A stretch of 64,000 bases of DNA from Sinorhizobium sp. BG8 (GTDB lineage: Bacteria; Pseudomonadota; Alphaproteobacteria; Rhizobiales; Rhizobiaceae), in the NCBI RefSeq assembly GCF_016864555.1, contig NZ_CP044012.1, positions 740,501 through 804,500 on the forward strand. The letters are read 5' to 3'. Made by a program: the position numbers and the translations under genes. Positions 17,924 to 27,655 of this stretch are shown piece by piece (position 1 is the stretch's first letter; each line of letters starts with the position of its first letter). The notes beneath the pieces were generated by a model. The model was not told the origin of the DNA. It saw only the letters and a list, made by a program, of their open reading frames with translations, and did not search any database.

Positions 17924-17938
17924 ATAACAATCCGTTAT
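17924..17938. promoter_or_regulatory. Inverted repeat overlapping the lysR start codon
   Basis: ATAAC (17924-17928) and GTTAT (17934-17938) flank 5 bp and reach into the ATG of the LysR gene at 17937. The whole divergent promoter is only 98 bp. A site here would suit autorepression plus activation of the divergent operon. Confidence 0.4.
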
Positions 17939-18887
17939 GAAGATTGATGAACGCCATCTCATCCAGTTGGCAGCGGTGGTCAAGACCGGGGGCGTGACAG
18001 AGGGCGCGGCCCTGCTGGGCCTCGCCCAGCCGGCAGTCTCCCGCACACTGTCGATGCTCGAGAAACGATTGGGAGAACCACTTTTCCTCAAGGGAAGGCG
18101 CCCGTTGCAGCCGACCCCGCTTGGTCTTTCCCTTGCAGAGCACGGACTTGTAATGCTTGCGGCCTCCCGCAAGGCCGCCGACCTCGTGGAGAGCTTCCGC
18201 GTCGGAAAGAGCGGCGTGGTCCGCGTCGGCGGGACACCTTTCTTCATGGACGGATTGATTGCCGGGCTTTGCGCCGAATTCCAGAGCTCGCATCCGGACG
18301 TGCGCATAGATCAGACCTACGGCTATTTCCCCGACCTCCGCGCCGCCCTGAAGGCCGACCAGATCGATCTCGCCATTTGCCCGATCGATATTCTCGACGA
18401 GGGCTCGGGTCTCGAGTTCCAGCAGATTCTGCCCGGCCGGAACGTTATCGCATGCCGCGTCACGCATCCGCTCCTCATGAAGCGCAAATTGCAACCCGGC
18501 CATCTCCTGGATTGTCCATGGGTCGCGCCGCCCCCGGGCAGTCCGCTGCTGACCGATCTCAGGGCGCTTCTTCTTTCCTTCGGCGCGACGGAGATCAAGA
18601 TCCGCTACTCCGGAGGCTCGCTGATGGCCGTGCTCAACTACCTGAAAGCAGCCGATGCCCTGACCGTCATGCCGCACAGCGTCGTCTTCGCGCTGCGCAG
18701 GGAGAAGTCGATCACGGCGCTCCCGATCAGCATTCCGCACCCCGAACGGGCATTGGCGATCCTCAAGAGGATTGATGCGCCGCGAACGCCTGCCGTGGAA
18801 CATTTCGCCGATTTCGTGCGCTCGGGTTTCGACAACCTGAAACACCTGATCAAGCGGCACGAGGAATCCGTCATCTGGGGACTGTGA
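17937..18887 (+). CDS. LysR-family regulator of the aromatic-catabolism operon
   Basis: A 316-aa LysR regulator. HTH at residues ~18-60 (GGVTEGAALLGLAQPAVSRTLSMLEKRLG) and a C-terminal effector domain (VVRVGGTPFFMDGLIAGLCAEF...). It is divergent from the hydroxyquinol operon with 98 bp between the starts, the classical arrangement for LysR activators of chlorocatechol/hydroxyquinol genes. Its stop lies 15 bp from the end of the convergent dppF. Confidence 0.9.
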   Translation: MKIDERHLIQLAAVVKTGGVTEGAALLGLAQPAVSRTLSMLEKRLGEPLFLKGRRPLQPTPLGLSLAEHGLVMLAASRKAADLVESFRVGKSGVVRVGGTPFFMDGLIAGLCAEFQSSHPDVRIDQTYGYFPDLRAALKADQIDLAICPIDILDEGSGLEFQQILPGRNVIACRVTHPLLMKRKLQPGHLLDCPWVAPPPGSPLLTDLRALLLSFGATEIKIRYSGGSLMAVLNYLKAADALTVMPHSVVFALRREKSITALPISIPHPERALAILKRIDAPRTPAVEHFADFVRSGFDNLKHLIKRHEESVIWGL

Positions 18888-18902
18888 CGGGCAACACCCG
18901 AC

Positions 18903-19889
18903 TTACTCCAGAGGAAAGTGGCAGGCGACGCCATGTCCATCCAATCCGGAGGCAAGCACCGGACGCGTCTGGCGGCAGAGACCCTGGGCACGCGGACAAC
19001 GCGTGGAAAACTTGCATCCCTTCGGCGGATCGAGCGGGCTCGGAACCTCTCCCGTGAGGAGTATGCGCTCGCGCTTGCCCAGATTGTGCGGCTGCGGAAT
19101 AGCCGAGAGGAGCGCCTGGGTGTAGGGATGCCGCGGCGCGGAATAGAGAGCATCCGTCTCGCCGATCTCGACAATCGACCCGAGATACATGACCGCAACG
19201 CGCGTGGAGACCTGCCGCACGACGGCAAGATCATGGGCGATGAATACGTAAGTGAGGTTCAGCCGCTCGCGAAGATCGGCAAAGAGGTTGACGATCTGCG
19301 CCTGGACAGAAACGTCGAGCGCGGAGACGGGTTCATCCGCGACGATCAGCAGCGGCTCCACGGCGAGAGCCCGGGCGATCCCGATTCGTTGGCGCTGACC
19401 ACCTGAAAACTCGTGAGGATAACGATCGAGGTATTCACGTCTCAGGCCGACGATCTCCATGAGTTCCGCGAGCCTCTCGTCGAGAGCCGCACCCCGGCGC
19501 ATGGCATGGACCTTCAGGACCTCACCGAGCATGTCGCGGATCCTGCGCCGCGGGTTGAGCGAGGCGGATGGATCCTGGAAGATCATCTGCATCTTCCGGC
19601 GCACCGGCTTCAGAGCGCGCCCGTCCGCCCTGGAGATGTCGACGTCATCGAAAGTCAGACTGCCGGAAGTCACGTCATAGAGCCGCGTCAGACACCGTCC
19701 AAGCGTGGACTTGCCGCTCCCGGATTCGCCCACCAGACCGAGGGTCTCGCCGGGATAGACCTCGAGGCTGATTTCGTCCACGGCATGCAGCTTGCGGCCG
19801 GATCCGGGGATCATGGTCTTGCCGACGGTGAAATTCTTGGTCAGAGCCTTGGCCGAGAGAAGCGGGCGGATCGTTTGTGGCGCGCTCAT
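18903..19889 (-). CDS. dppF: Dipeptide/oligopeptide ABC transporter ATP-binding protein (DppF/OppF)
   Basis: A 328-aa ATPase with Walker A GESGSGKS, signature FSGGQRQR, Walker B LIVADEPVSALD, and the C-terminal oligopeptide-transporter Cys motif (FSTRCPRAQGLCRQ). It starts with a 4-bp ATGA overlap on dppD and is the last gene of the amiC-amiR-dpp operon. Confidence 0.92.
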   Translation of the reverse strand: MSAPQTIRPLLSAKALTKNFTVGKTMIPGSGRKLHAVDEISLEVYPGETLGLVGESGSGKSTLGRCLTRLYDVTSGSLTFDDVDISRADGRALKPVRRKMQMIFQDPSASLNPRRRIRDMLGEVLKVHAMRRGAALDERLAELMEIVGLRREYLDRYPHEFSGGQRQRIGIARALAVEPLLIVADEPVSALDVSVQAQIVNLFADLRERLNLTYVFIAHDLAVVRQVSTRVAVMYLGSIVEIGETDALYSAPRHPYTQALLSAIPQPHNLGKRERILLTGEVPSPLDPPKGCKFSTRCPRAQGLCRQTRPVLASGLDGHGVACHFPLE

Positions 19890-20910
19890 GCGGGCTCCTC
19901 CAGGGAAATGACGTTGCGGCGCAACCGGTCGCGTTCTTCGCCGTCGAGCACACAGAGGCCGGTCTGTTCACCCTGTCGCCGGAGAGGCGGGCGTACGGCA
20001 CACTCGGACCGCGAGAAGCGGCATCTTGGCTCGAAGCCGCATCCCTTCGGAATGTTCCCCGGCGTCGGAGGCATGCCGCCGATAGACACCAGGCGATCGG
20101 GCCGAGCGCCTGTCAGCGGCGGTATCGATGCCATCAGGCCCCAAGTGTAGGGATGAAGCGGACGGGAGAAGATATCCTGCGTCGCGCCCCGCTCCACGAT
20201 GCGGCCGGCATACATGACCGCCACCTGGTCCGCGACTTCTGCCACGACACCCATGTCATGGGTGATGAGGATGATCGCCGAGCCGAAATCCTTGCGCAGG
20301 CGAAGCAGCAGATCAAGCACCTGCGCCTGCACGGTCACGTCCAGTGCAGTGGTCGGTTCGTCTGCAACCAGAAGCGCCGGATTGCAGGAGATCGCCATGG
20401 CGATTACGGCGCGTTGGCGCATTCCGCCCGAGAGCTGATGCGGATAGCGGTCGACCGCCTCTCCCGGATTGCCGAAGCCGACCTCTGCGAGCAGTTCGAC
20501 CGCACGCGCTCGCGCGGCCCGCATGGAAATGTTCTCGTGTGCGCGGATCTGTTCGGCGATCTGCCATCCGATCGTATAGACGGGGGTCAGCGCCGTCATC
20601 GGATCCTGTGAAATCAGTCCGATTTCCTTGCCGCGAATGCGGCGCATCTGGCGCACGGGCATCTCCAGTATCCGCTTGCCGCGAAAGGCGACCGCTCCCT
20701 GGACTTTGGTCGTCTTGTGATCGTGCAGGCCCAGAAGAGAGAGCAGCGTCACCGATTTGCCCGAGCCGGACTCGCCGACGATCGACAGGATTTCGCCTTC
20801 GCGCACACTGAAGGAAACGTCATCGACCGCTGTAACCACGCCCTTGTCCGTGGCGAACGAGACCGACAGGCCGTTTACATCGAGAAGCAGGGGGTTTCCA
20901 CGGGCTGCAT
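19886..20910 (-). CDS. dppD: Dipeptide/oligopeptide ABC transporter ATP-binding protein (DppD/OppD), frameshift near start
   Basis: An ATPase with Walker A GESGSGKS, signature LSGGMRQR, Walker B LLVADEPTTALD and the Cys-rich oligopeptide-transporter tail (GCGFEPRCRFSRSEC). The uninterrupted frame offers only GTG 20839 (317 aa), losing the first strand. Upstream, ATG 20910 reads MQPVETP and then shifts at the five-G run 20890-20894. A sixth G would restore MQPVETPLLLDVNGLSVSF, a standard DppD N-terminus, two bases after the dppB stop. The frame between 20840 and 20923 has no start codon, supporting a single-base deletion. Probably an assembly error. Confidence 0.82.
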
Positions 20911-20912
20911 GG

Positions 20913-21884
20913 TCAGTTCCCCCTCACGCGCGGATCAATCAGGACGTAGACGATGTCGACGACGGCATTTGCGAGCACGACAAAGAAGGACGCATACATC
21001 ACTGTCCCGAGGATCATCGGTAGGTCGAGGTTAAGAAGCGCCTGGTAGGTCAGGCGGCCAACGCCATTGAGGCCGAACACCACTTCCGTCAACAAAGCCG
21101 ACCCGCCGACCAGCGCACCAAAATCGAGCCCGAACATTGTAACGAACGGAATGAGCGAGGTTCGCAGCGCATGACGGAGCATGACCCTGGCCGGGCTCAG
21201 CCCCTTGGCGCGCGCAGTACGGATGAAATCTTCCTGATAGGCCTCTACGAGGCTTGCGCGCAGAACCCTCCCGTAGATACCGATATAGAGGGCCGCGAGC
21301 GTGAACCAGGGAATGATGAGTGTCTTGAACCAGCCGGCCGGGTCTTCGAACAGCGGCTTGTAACCTAGCGCGGGCACCCAGGAAAACAGCCAGGTGTCGT
21401 GAAGGCGGCTTTGCGACATCAGGTTCATGACCTCGCCAAGCCAATAGACGGGCATGGATACGCCGATGAGTGACAGGACCATCAGGCCGCGGTCGACCAG
21501 ACTGTCGCGCGTCATGGCGGCAACGACGCCGACCGATATTCCGCCCAGCAACCAGAGCACGGCCGCTCCGAACACGAGCGCCAGGGTCACAGGCGCGGCG
21601 GCAACGACCTCGGGTACGATCCTCATTCCCCGATTGACGAAAGAGGTGAGGTCCTGCGTCACGAATAGCCGCTTCATCATGATGACGTACTGGACCGGCA
21701 AGGGCCGGTCGAAGCCAAATTCGTGGCGCACGGCAGCTACCGTTTCCTGCGACGCATTGCGTCCGGCGATGCGTGCGGCCGGATCCGAGCCGGGCGTCGC
21801 GAAGAAGATCAGGAACACCAGGGCCGAAATGCCGAACATGACGAAAAGCATCTGGCTCAGTCGTTGGAATATAGCGAAAACCAT
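20913..21884 (-). CDS. dppB: Dipeptide/oligopeptide ABC transporter permease (DppB/OppB)
   Basis: A 323-aa permease with six predicted helices, an N-terminal ATPGSDPAARIAGRNASQET loop and the binding-protein-dependent transport (EAA) motif at RTARAKGLSPARVMLRHALR. It lies 9 bp after dppC and just before dppD. Gene order here is A-C-B-D-F, permuted from the usual A-B-C-D-F. Confidence 0.92.
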   Translation of the reverse strand: MVFAIFQRLSQMLFVMFGISALVFLIFFATPGSDPAARIAGRNASQETVAAVRHEFGFDRPLPVQYVIMMKRLFVTQDLTSFVNRGMRIVPEVVAAAPVTLALVFGAAVLWLLGGISVGVVAAMTRDSLVDRGLMVLSLIGVSMPVYWLGEVMNLMSQSRLHDTWLFSWVPALGYKPLFEDPAGWFKTLIIPWFTLAALYIGIYGRVLRASLVEAYQEDFIRTARAKGLSPARVMLRHALRTSLIPFVTMFGLDFGALVGGSALLTEVVFGLNGVGRLTYQALLNLDLPMILGTVMYASFFVVLANAVVDIVYVLIDPRVRGN

Positions 21885-21893
21885 TGCCCGCCC

Positions 21894-22931
21894 TCAGACT
21901 ATTTTGGTGCGCGGGTCGAGCGCATCGCGGATGCTGTCGCCCAGAACGTTGAGCGCAAGCACCGTCAGAGCGATTGCGATACCCGGGGCCAGCGCCACGA
22001 CCGGGCGGGTGTAGAGCAGCGTCTGTCCGTCCTGGATAATCGTTCCCCAGCTCGCATCGGGTGCCTGCACCCCGATCGAGAGAAAGGAGAGCGCCGATTC
22101 CGTGACGATGTTGAGCGCCATCATCAAGGGGATGAAGACGATCAGCATGGTCGAGACATTCGGCAGGATATCTTTCAGCAGGATTCGCCAGGCGGGAATG
22201 CCGAGACCGACCGCCGCCAGCACAAATTCGCCTTCCTTCAGCGCCAGCACGCGGCCGCGTACCGGACGGGCGACATAGGGCACATAGATGATGCCGATGA
22301 TGCCGATTGGCAGCAGCAGGCTGTCCGCGGTGATCTCGACAGGCCCAATCGTGATCCCCTTCGAGATGAGAACGATCGAGAGCGAGATGGCGAGGAGATA
22401 GACGGGAAACGCCCAGAGGATCTCGAGCAGACGGGACAGGACCATGTCTACGGCGCCACCGAAGAAGCCGGCGGATATCCCGACCAGCGCCGCGAGCACC
22501 AGACAGATCCCCGTGGCAGACGCGGCAATCACCAGTGAATTTCGACCGCCATAGAGTAGTCGCGCAGCGACGTCACGCCCCTGGGTATCCGCTCCCAGGA
22601 AGTAGCGTGCGGTCCATGTCGGCCCGATCGGCGTCACACCCAGCCCGAGCCCTTCGGTCGAGGGTTGCATGATCTTGGTCTTCTTGCCGTCGAGCATGAT
22701 CTTGCCGCTGAGATTGGAGCGGAATGGATCGGTCCCGGCGACGTGGCGCGCGTAGAGTGGCGCGGCCAGGCTGGACAGGATGATGATGACAAGCAGGACT
22801 GCTGCAGCCACCGTCGGCTTGTCACGCTTGAGAAGCTTCCATGCGCGCAGCCAAGGGCCAGAGCCCGCGCTCGGCGTCAGCGCATCGGCCTTGTCTGTCG
22901 CCACGGGCGTTGTTGGGGATACTGCGTTCAT
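21894..22931 (-). CDS. dppC: Dipeptide/oligopeptide ABC transporter permease (DppC/OppC)
   Basis: A 345-aa permease with the DppC N-terminus and a large periplasmic loop between helices 1 and 2 (DPFRSNLSGKIMLDG... GADTQGRDVAARLLYG). ATG 22931 (MNAVSPTTP) has GAAGGGCG upstream; the in-frame extension to 23219 overlaps the binding-protein gene and is not used. It pairs with dppB. Confidence 0.9.
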   Translation of the reverse strand: MNAVSPTTPVATDKADALTPSAGSGPWLRAWKLLKRDKPTVAAAVLLVIIILSSLAAPLYARHVAGTDPFRSNLSGKIMLDGKKTKIMQPSTEGLGLGVTPIGPTWTARYFLGADTQGRDVAARLLYGGRNSLVIAASATGICLVLAALVGISAGFFGGAVDMVLSRLLEILWAFPVYLLAISLSIVLISKGITIGPVEITADSLLLPIGIIGIIYVPYVARPVRGRVLALKEGEFVLAAVGLGIPAWRILLKDILPNVSTMLIVFIPLMMALNIVTESALSFLSIGVQAPDASWGTIIQDGQTLLYTRPVVALAPGIAIALTVLALNVLGDSIRDALDPRTKIV

Positions 22932-23068
22932 TTCACGCCCTTCGGGAGAAACTCGGGATGCAGGCACTGAACGGGACCCGTGCCTCAGATACAGGGATTC
23001 CGTGCAGCAGACGGCGGCATCATGCTGCGATGCCGCCGTCCGGACGCTTGTCGCGTCGTTGAGGCAAG

Positions 23069-24766
23069 TTACTTCACCCAGGACTGGGATACGATCCAAC
23101 GGTTCTGTTTGTTGAACACGTAGTTGCCGAGCCGCGCGGAGGTGAAGTTCACGCTCTTCGGTGTGAACAGGGGTGCAAGAGGCGCCTGTTCCATGAAGCC
23201 CTTGTCGATCGTCGCCCACTTGGCGTTGGCGGCGTCCTGATCCGTCAGGGAGAGAGTCATGGCCGCCTTCATCTCGGCGTCCAGGTCCTTGTTGCAGTAG
23301 CCGGATATGTTGATCGACGAGTCGCTGCCCTCATGGAAATTGTCGCAAGACAACAGAACATTGAGGAAGTTAGAGGGTGCCGGATAGTCCATGTACCACT
23401 GCGAGATGCTGATCTGGACATTGTTGCTGGTGTTCTGGATGTAGGTGAACTGGATGTTGGGCGAGATCGCCTTCATCGAGGCATCGTAGCCCAGCTCGCT
23501 CAGCACGCTCTGGATATAGGTGCCGATCGAACGCGAGACAGCATTGTCTTCGGCGATGACGGTCACCTTCTGGCCCTTCGTGCCCGACTCCTCGACCAGT
23601 TGCTTGGCCTTGTCCATGTCCGCTTCCGACCAGGTCGGGCCGGGATCGACGGTATAGATGCAGTCATCCGTGTGGCCCGGGAAATCGGGCGGCAGGATCT
23701 GGCACGTGGGCTGGGCGAGCACTTCGCCTCCGAACAGGCCGACAAGGGCGTCGCGGTCCAGCGCGTAGTTCAGGGCCTGGCGGGCCTTGACGTTGTTGAA
23801 GGGCGGCAGATTGGTGTTCATCGGCGCGTACCAGAAGGCGGCGAGCGGGTCGATGCGGATCTGATCTGCGTACTTCGCGCCGATCTCGGGGAGACGGTCG
23901 GCCGGCGGTGTGTCGAACATCCAGTCGATCTGCCCGTTGATGATGGCGTTGATCACTGCCTCTTCGGTCATCCCGAATTTGTAGACGATTTCGTCGGCAT
24001 ATCCGTCAGGCTGGGCGTCTACGCTCCATTCCTTGAAATGCGGATTGCGCTTGAGCACCATCTTGTCGTTCGGATTGTAGCTGTCGATCATGTACGCGCC
24101 GGTGCCCGGGATCGGCGTCGTGCCGGCATCCTGGGTCGGGGCATCGGCCGGAAGAATGCTTGCATGCGGAACAGCGAGCTTGGCGAAGAACTCCGCATCG
24201 GGAGAGACGAGATTGATGGTCACCGTACCGGCCGCGTCGTCGGCAATCACGCCGCCGTCAAGCGTGCAGGTGTCGCCGTTCTCAATGCATTTGTCGGCCC
24301 CGACGATGCCGTTGAAGAAGCTGCCGGTCGTCGGCCCCTTGACCTTGAAGATGCGCTGGAGGGAGGCCAGCACATCCGAGGGTGTCACGTCCTTGCCGTT
24401 CGAGAACTTGATGCCCTTGCGGATCGTGAAGACATAGGTCTTGCCGTCGTTCTTGACCTCAGGCATCGCCTCGGCGATCGCGGGCACGATCTTCAGGCCT
24501 TCCGTGCCGCCAGCCTGCTTGAACTTCAGCAGGCCATCATAGGTCATCTGATAGATCTGCCAGAACTGGGCAGTGTAGTTGATGGCAGGGTCGACGGTGC
24601 CGGCCGCCGAGACCGCGGCAAGGGTGATCGTTCCGCCGCGGTGTTCCGCCATGAGCTGGGCGCGATCGTCGGCGCGCGCCGGGCTCGAAAGCGCGGTCTG
24701 CGCCAGGAGCAGGCCGGCGCACAGCGCGCCGGCATATCGTGAGATCCTCGAAATCGTAGATGTCAT
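23069..24766 (-). CDS. Peptide ABC transporter substrate-binding protein (DppA/OppA family)
   Basis: A 565-aa family 5 extracellular solute-binding protein with a Sec signal peptide (about residues 1-32, GALCAGLLLAQTALSSPARA). It follows the hydrolase gene and precedes the permeases. With the neighbouring amide sensor and amidase/iminopeptidase, the ligand may be a small peptide or amino-acid amide; this is inference. Confidence 0.9.
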   Translation of the reverse strand: MTSTISRISRYAGALCAGLLLAQTALSSPARADDRAQLMAEHRGGTITLAAVSAAGTVDPAINYTAQFWQIYQMTYDGLLKFKQAGGTEGLKIVPAIAEAMPEVKNDGKTYVFTIRKGIKFSNGKDVTPSDVLASLQRIFKVKGPTTGSFFNGIVGADKCIENGDTCTLDGGVIADDAAGTVTINLVSPDAEFFAKLAVPHASILPADAPTQDAGTTPIPGTGAYMIDSYNPNDKMVLKRNPHFKEWSVDAQPDGYADEIVYKFGMTEEAVINAIINGQIDWMFDTPPADRLPEIGAKYADQIRIDPLAAFWYAPMNTNLPPFNNVKARQALNYALDRDALVGLFGGEVLAQPTCQILPPDFPGHTDDCIYTVDPGPTWSEADMDKAKQLVEESGTKGQKVTVIAEDNAVSRSIGTYIQSVLSELGYDASMKAISPNIQFTYIQNTSNNVQISISQWYMDYPAPSNFLNVLLSCDNFHEGSDSSINISGYCNKDLDAEMKAAMTLSLTDQDAANAKWATIDKGFMEQAPLAPLFTPKSVNFTSARLGNYVFNKQNRWIVSQSWVK

Positions 24767-24829
24767 TGTCTTTCGTTCCCTCTGTTCTTGTTTGGCATGC
24801 TCAACCGCACCGGCGGGGCGGATCTTCTT

Positions 24830-25723
24830 TCACGGCGCCTTCTCATCGAGGAAGGCGGTGACTTCGGCCATGCAGGCCTCGCGCTCCTCGACATGCGGCA
24901 TGTGGCTGGACTCTTCGAAAATCCGCCAGCGCACATCCGGAATTTCATCGGCAAACGGCTGGACGCAGGCCTCGGTGGCCTCATCGTACCCGCCGGAAAT
25001 CAGCAATGTCGCGACATTGATCGTGGACAGCCGGCCGACGATCGACCACTCCTTCATCGTGCCGATAACGTGGAATTCGTTGGGACCGTTCATCGTGTGG
25101 TAGACGGTCGGATCTGCCTCGATTGCATCGAAGGTGCGCTTCACTTCCGGCGGCACCGGAACGACGCGGCATACGTGGCGCGCATTGAACACCTCGGTCG
25201 CCTGCTTGTATTCGGCGCTGTCGGTGGTTCCGGCCGCCTCATGCTTGAGGAGGGCGGCCTGGACCTCGGCAGGAAGCTCCTCGCGAAGGCGGTTCGCCTC
25301 TGAAACCCAGGTCTTCATCGACGCGGGGGAATCCGCGATCACCAGGGCTTTCAGGCCGGCCGGCCGATCCACCGCGAACTCGGCGCCGAGCATGCCGCCC
25401 CAGGACTGGCCCAGCAAGCAGTAGCCGCCACGCAGCCCGAGATGGTCAATGAGATTGTGCAGTTCCTTCTTGAAGAAATTGACCGTCCAGAAATCTCCGC
25501 CCTTTTCAGGCAGGTGCGTAGACTTGCCGTTGCCGACCTGGTCGTAGTGGATCACCGCGCGACCGCTCGCTGCGATGTCTTTGAAACTGTCGACATAGTC
25601 ATGAGTGCAGCCCGGTCCACCGTGGGCCACGATGAGCGGCGGCTTTCCGGACTTGAGGTCACCCGTTACCCGATACCAGGTCTGATAGGATCCATAGGGT
25701 GCATAGCCTTCAACAATCGACAC
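24830..25723 (-). CDS. Proline iminopeptidase / L-amino acid amidase-type alpha/beta hydrolase
   Basis: A 297-aa alpha/beta hydrolase of peptidase family S33. It has the oxyanion HGGPG motif ([12 protein letters not shown]) and nucleophile GQSWGG; Asp and His are expected in ISGGYDE and EESSHMPH near the C-terminus. The S33 group includes proline iminopeptidases and L-amino acid (prolinamide) amidases. GTG 25723 is preferred because GGAG lies eight bases upstream; TTG 25744 would add seven residues. It sits between an AmiR-type regulator and a peptide importer, which favours amide or dipeptide hydrolysis after uptake. Confidence 0.82.
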   Translation of the reverse strand: MSIVEGYAPYGSYQTWYRVTGDLKSGKPPLIVAHGGPGCTHDYVDSFKDIAASGRAVIHYDQVGNGKSTHLPEKGGDFWTVNFFKKELHNLIDHLGLRGGYCLLGQSWGGMLGAEFAVDRPAGLKALVIADSPASMKTWVSEANRLREELPAEVQAALLKHEAAGTTDSAEYKQATEVFNARHVCRVVPVPPEVKRTFDAIEADPTVYHTMNGPNEFHVIGTMKEWSIVGRLSTINVATLLISGGYDEATEACVQPFADEIPDVRWRIFEESSHMPHVEEREACMAEVTAFLDEKAP

Positions 25724-25768
25724 GTCATTCACTCCATTGTGCAAAAGGTATTCTGGTTGTTCGCCTGT

Positions 25769-26359
25769 TCATGCGCTGTTGCGCGTGCGTTTATCGCTCC
25801 GGCAGATGGCCTCGGCGGCCTCCTCGATCGTCATGCCCCAATCCATGGCGACTGCGCGCAGTCGTTTGAAGGCCTCGACCTCGCCCGCATATCCGTTCTG
25901 CATGAGATGGATCACCGCCCGGACCACGATCGGTCTTTGCTTCAGGCGCGCCTCGAGCGTGCGGATGACGTTTGCGTCGGCGATCGCTCGCTCATAGGCA
26001 TGTGCCGCGATCAGGAGCGCACTGTAGGCACCCGTAGAGCCTATCGGCTTCAGGAGATGGGCATTCGATCCTTGCGCCAGCGCCCATTCGACGCGACCGG
26101 GGGTTTCCGAGCCCACGAGCGCGATCAACGGCATCGGAGCGAAGCCGCTCGGCCACGGAAACTGCTCGTCGTGGCCCATGTCGGCATCAAAGAACACCAC
26201 GTCAGCCTGCGCATCCTGTTCGTCGAGCCGGGGCCAAACCACGCGGACGCGGATGTGCAGCGATTCAAGTTGTCGGCTGAGGGCATCGACCGCAGGATGA
26301 GGGCGATGAAGGATCACTGCGCGCCACGTGGAGAATGTCGGTCTTTGGAAGCGCGTCAT
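25769..26359 (-). CDS. amiR: AmiR-like ANTAR-domain antitermination regulator
   Basis: A 196-aa protein with an N-terminal pseudo-receiver domain (residues ~10-120, lacking a clear phospho-acceptor pocket) and a C-terminal coiled coil plus ANTAR domain (RPIVVRAVIHLMQNGYAGEVEAFKRLRAVAMDWGMTIEEAAEAI). ANTAR proteins bind leader RNA and prevent termination. It overlaps the AmiC-like gene by 4 bp (ATGA), as in the Pseudomonas amidase operon, where AmiC sequesters AmiR until an amide binds. Confidence 0.88.
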   Translation of the reverse strand: MTRFQRPTFSTWRAVILHRPHPAVDALSRQLESLHIRVRVVWPRLDEQDAQADVVFFDADMGHDEQFPWPSGFAPMPLIALVGSETPGRVEWALAQGSNAHLLKPIGSTGAYSALLIAAHAYERAIADANVIRTLEARLKQRPIVVRAVIHLMQNGYAGEVEAFKRLRAVAMDWGMTIEEAAEAICRSDKRTRNSA

Positions 26360-27525
26360 CTCACCACCTTCAGGTCGGGCGTCAACGCTTTCCCGCTGCC
26401 GTGAACGGATCGTACCGATCGCACCAAGTACGGATCTGCCGCGATGGGAGCCTCGGCGCTGTAAAAGATCTCGAACTCGCCATCCCCGTTCGATCGCCCG
26501 ATGTACGGCCTGAGATCCGCATGATGCGTACGCGGATCCACCGCGAGCGGACCGAGTGGCGTATCGAAATTGCGCTGTGTCACGATCTTGCGGATCACGT
26601 CCGGATCGTCGGTCCCTGCATCTGTGATGGCCTGTGCGAGGATCGACACCGCCATATAGGCAAGGGCGAAGGACTCGGGAACATGGCGCCCGGCGCGGTT
26701 GTTGGCGGCAAGTCTCGCCTTGAAGGCCAGGTTTCCCTCACTTGGCAACTGATCGAAGTACATGGCCGTGGTGATGTGCCCCGTACGGGCGAAAGGGCTG
26801 AGTTCCTCGAGATCGCTTTCCGAGAGATTGCATGCCACGAGCGGCCTACGCGAAGCATCGAACTCCGGATCGCGTTCGCGTAGTTCGGCATAGGCCTTGA
26901 TGAAGGCGGTGCTCGACGCACCGACAAGACAGCTGAATACGAAGTCGGGTTTCTTCTGTCTGATGTCTGCGATGATATGTTCGGCGTCCACGCATCCGAG
27001 CGGCATGAAACGTTCGCCGACAACTTCACCGCCTGCGGCTTCAGTGATCTCCCGCGCGATGCGGCCGATTTCCCAGCCCCAGATGTAGTTGGAGCCAACG
27101 AAATACGGGCGTTTTCCGTACTCGGGCATTGCGTAGTCGAACAAGGGCAGAAGATGCTGGTTCGGACAGGCCCCGAGGTAGACCACGCGGTCACTTGCCT
27201 CGTATCCCTCATAGGGGAAGGCATACCAGAGCAGCGCGCCGTGGCGCTCGATCACCGGCAGCACTTCCTTGCGGCTCCATGAGGTGATCGTCCCGACGAT
27301 ATGCCGACAGGACTTCTGCCTGATCGCCGCCTCGGCCATCTGGGCATAACGCTCAGCATCCCCGCCCGGATCATCGAAAGAGGGCTCGAACTGAAAATCG
27401 TAGCGTCCGTCCACGTTGATTTCCGAGATTGCCGCCATCGCCCCGGCGACGGCATCCCGACCCAACGCGGCATAGGAGCCCGTGGTGGAGTAGAGAATTG
27501 AAATCGGCACTCTGCTGCGGTTCAT
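26356..27525 (-). CDS. amiC: AmiC-like cytoplasmic amide sensor (periplasmic-binding fold)
   Basis: A 389-aa type I periplasmic-binding-fold protein related to AmiC and to urea/short-chain-amide binding proteins (ISILYSTTGSYAALGRDAVAGAMAAISEIN... IVGTITSWSRKEVLPV). It has no signal peptide, as expected for AmiC, which acts in the cytosol. ATG 27525 is chosen; the longer frame to 27645 runs through the terminator hairpin. Coupling to the AmiR gene by ATGA overlap indicates a ligand-sensing antiterminator pair for the downstream amidase and Dpp genes. Confidence 0.86.
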   Translation of the reverse strand: MNRSRVPISILYSTTGSYAALGRDAVAGAMAAISEINVDGRYDFQFEPSFDDPGGDAERYAQMAEAAIRQKSCRHIVGTITSWSRKEVLPVIERHGALLWYAFPYEGYEASDRVVYLGACPNQHLLPLFDYAMPEYGKRPYFVGSNYIWGWEIGRIAREITEAAGGEVVGERFMPLGCVDAEHIIADIRQKKPDFVFSCLVGASSTAFIKAYAELRERDPEFDASRRPLVACNLSESDLEELSPFARTGHITTAMYFDQLPSEGNLAFKARLAANNRAGRHVPESFALAYMAVSILAQAITDAGTDDPDVIRKIVTQRNFDTPLGPLAVDPRTHHADLRPYIGRSNGDGEFEIFYSAEAPIAADPYLVRSVRSVHGSGKALTPDLKVVR

Positions 27526-27581
27526 CACAGTCACGATTACCCAGGTGTGGCGGTCGGCGCGTCCCTCATCCGAAAGGCAAC

Positions 27582-27618
27582 AAAAAAGCCCCGTCCGCAG
27601 GAAGTGCGGATACGGGGC
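27582..27618 (-). terminator. Intrinsic terminator in the leader of the amiC-amiR-dpp operon
   Basis: On the minus strand, a 12-bp stem (TGCGG/ACGGGGC arm 27605-27618 against 27588-27599, with a 2-base bulge) is followed at once by six U residues (27587-27582). It lies 57 bp upstream of the amiC start. It may end the upstream deaminase operon or act as the AmiR-controlled attenuator. Confidence 0.75.
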
Positions 27619-27655
27619 CCTATTGCCTTCGGCGTTCAACGCCATGTTGTGGTCA

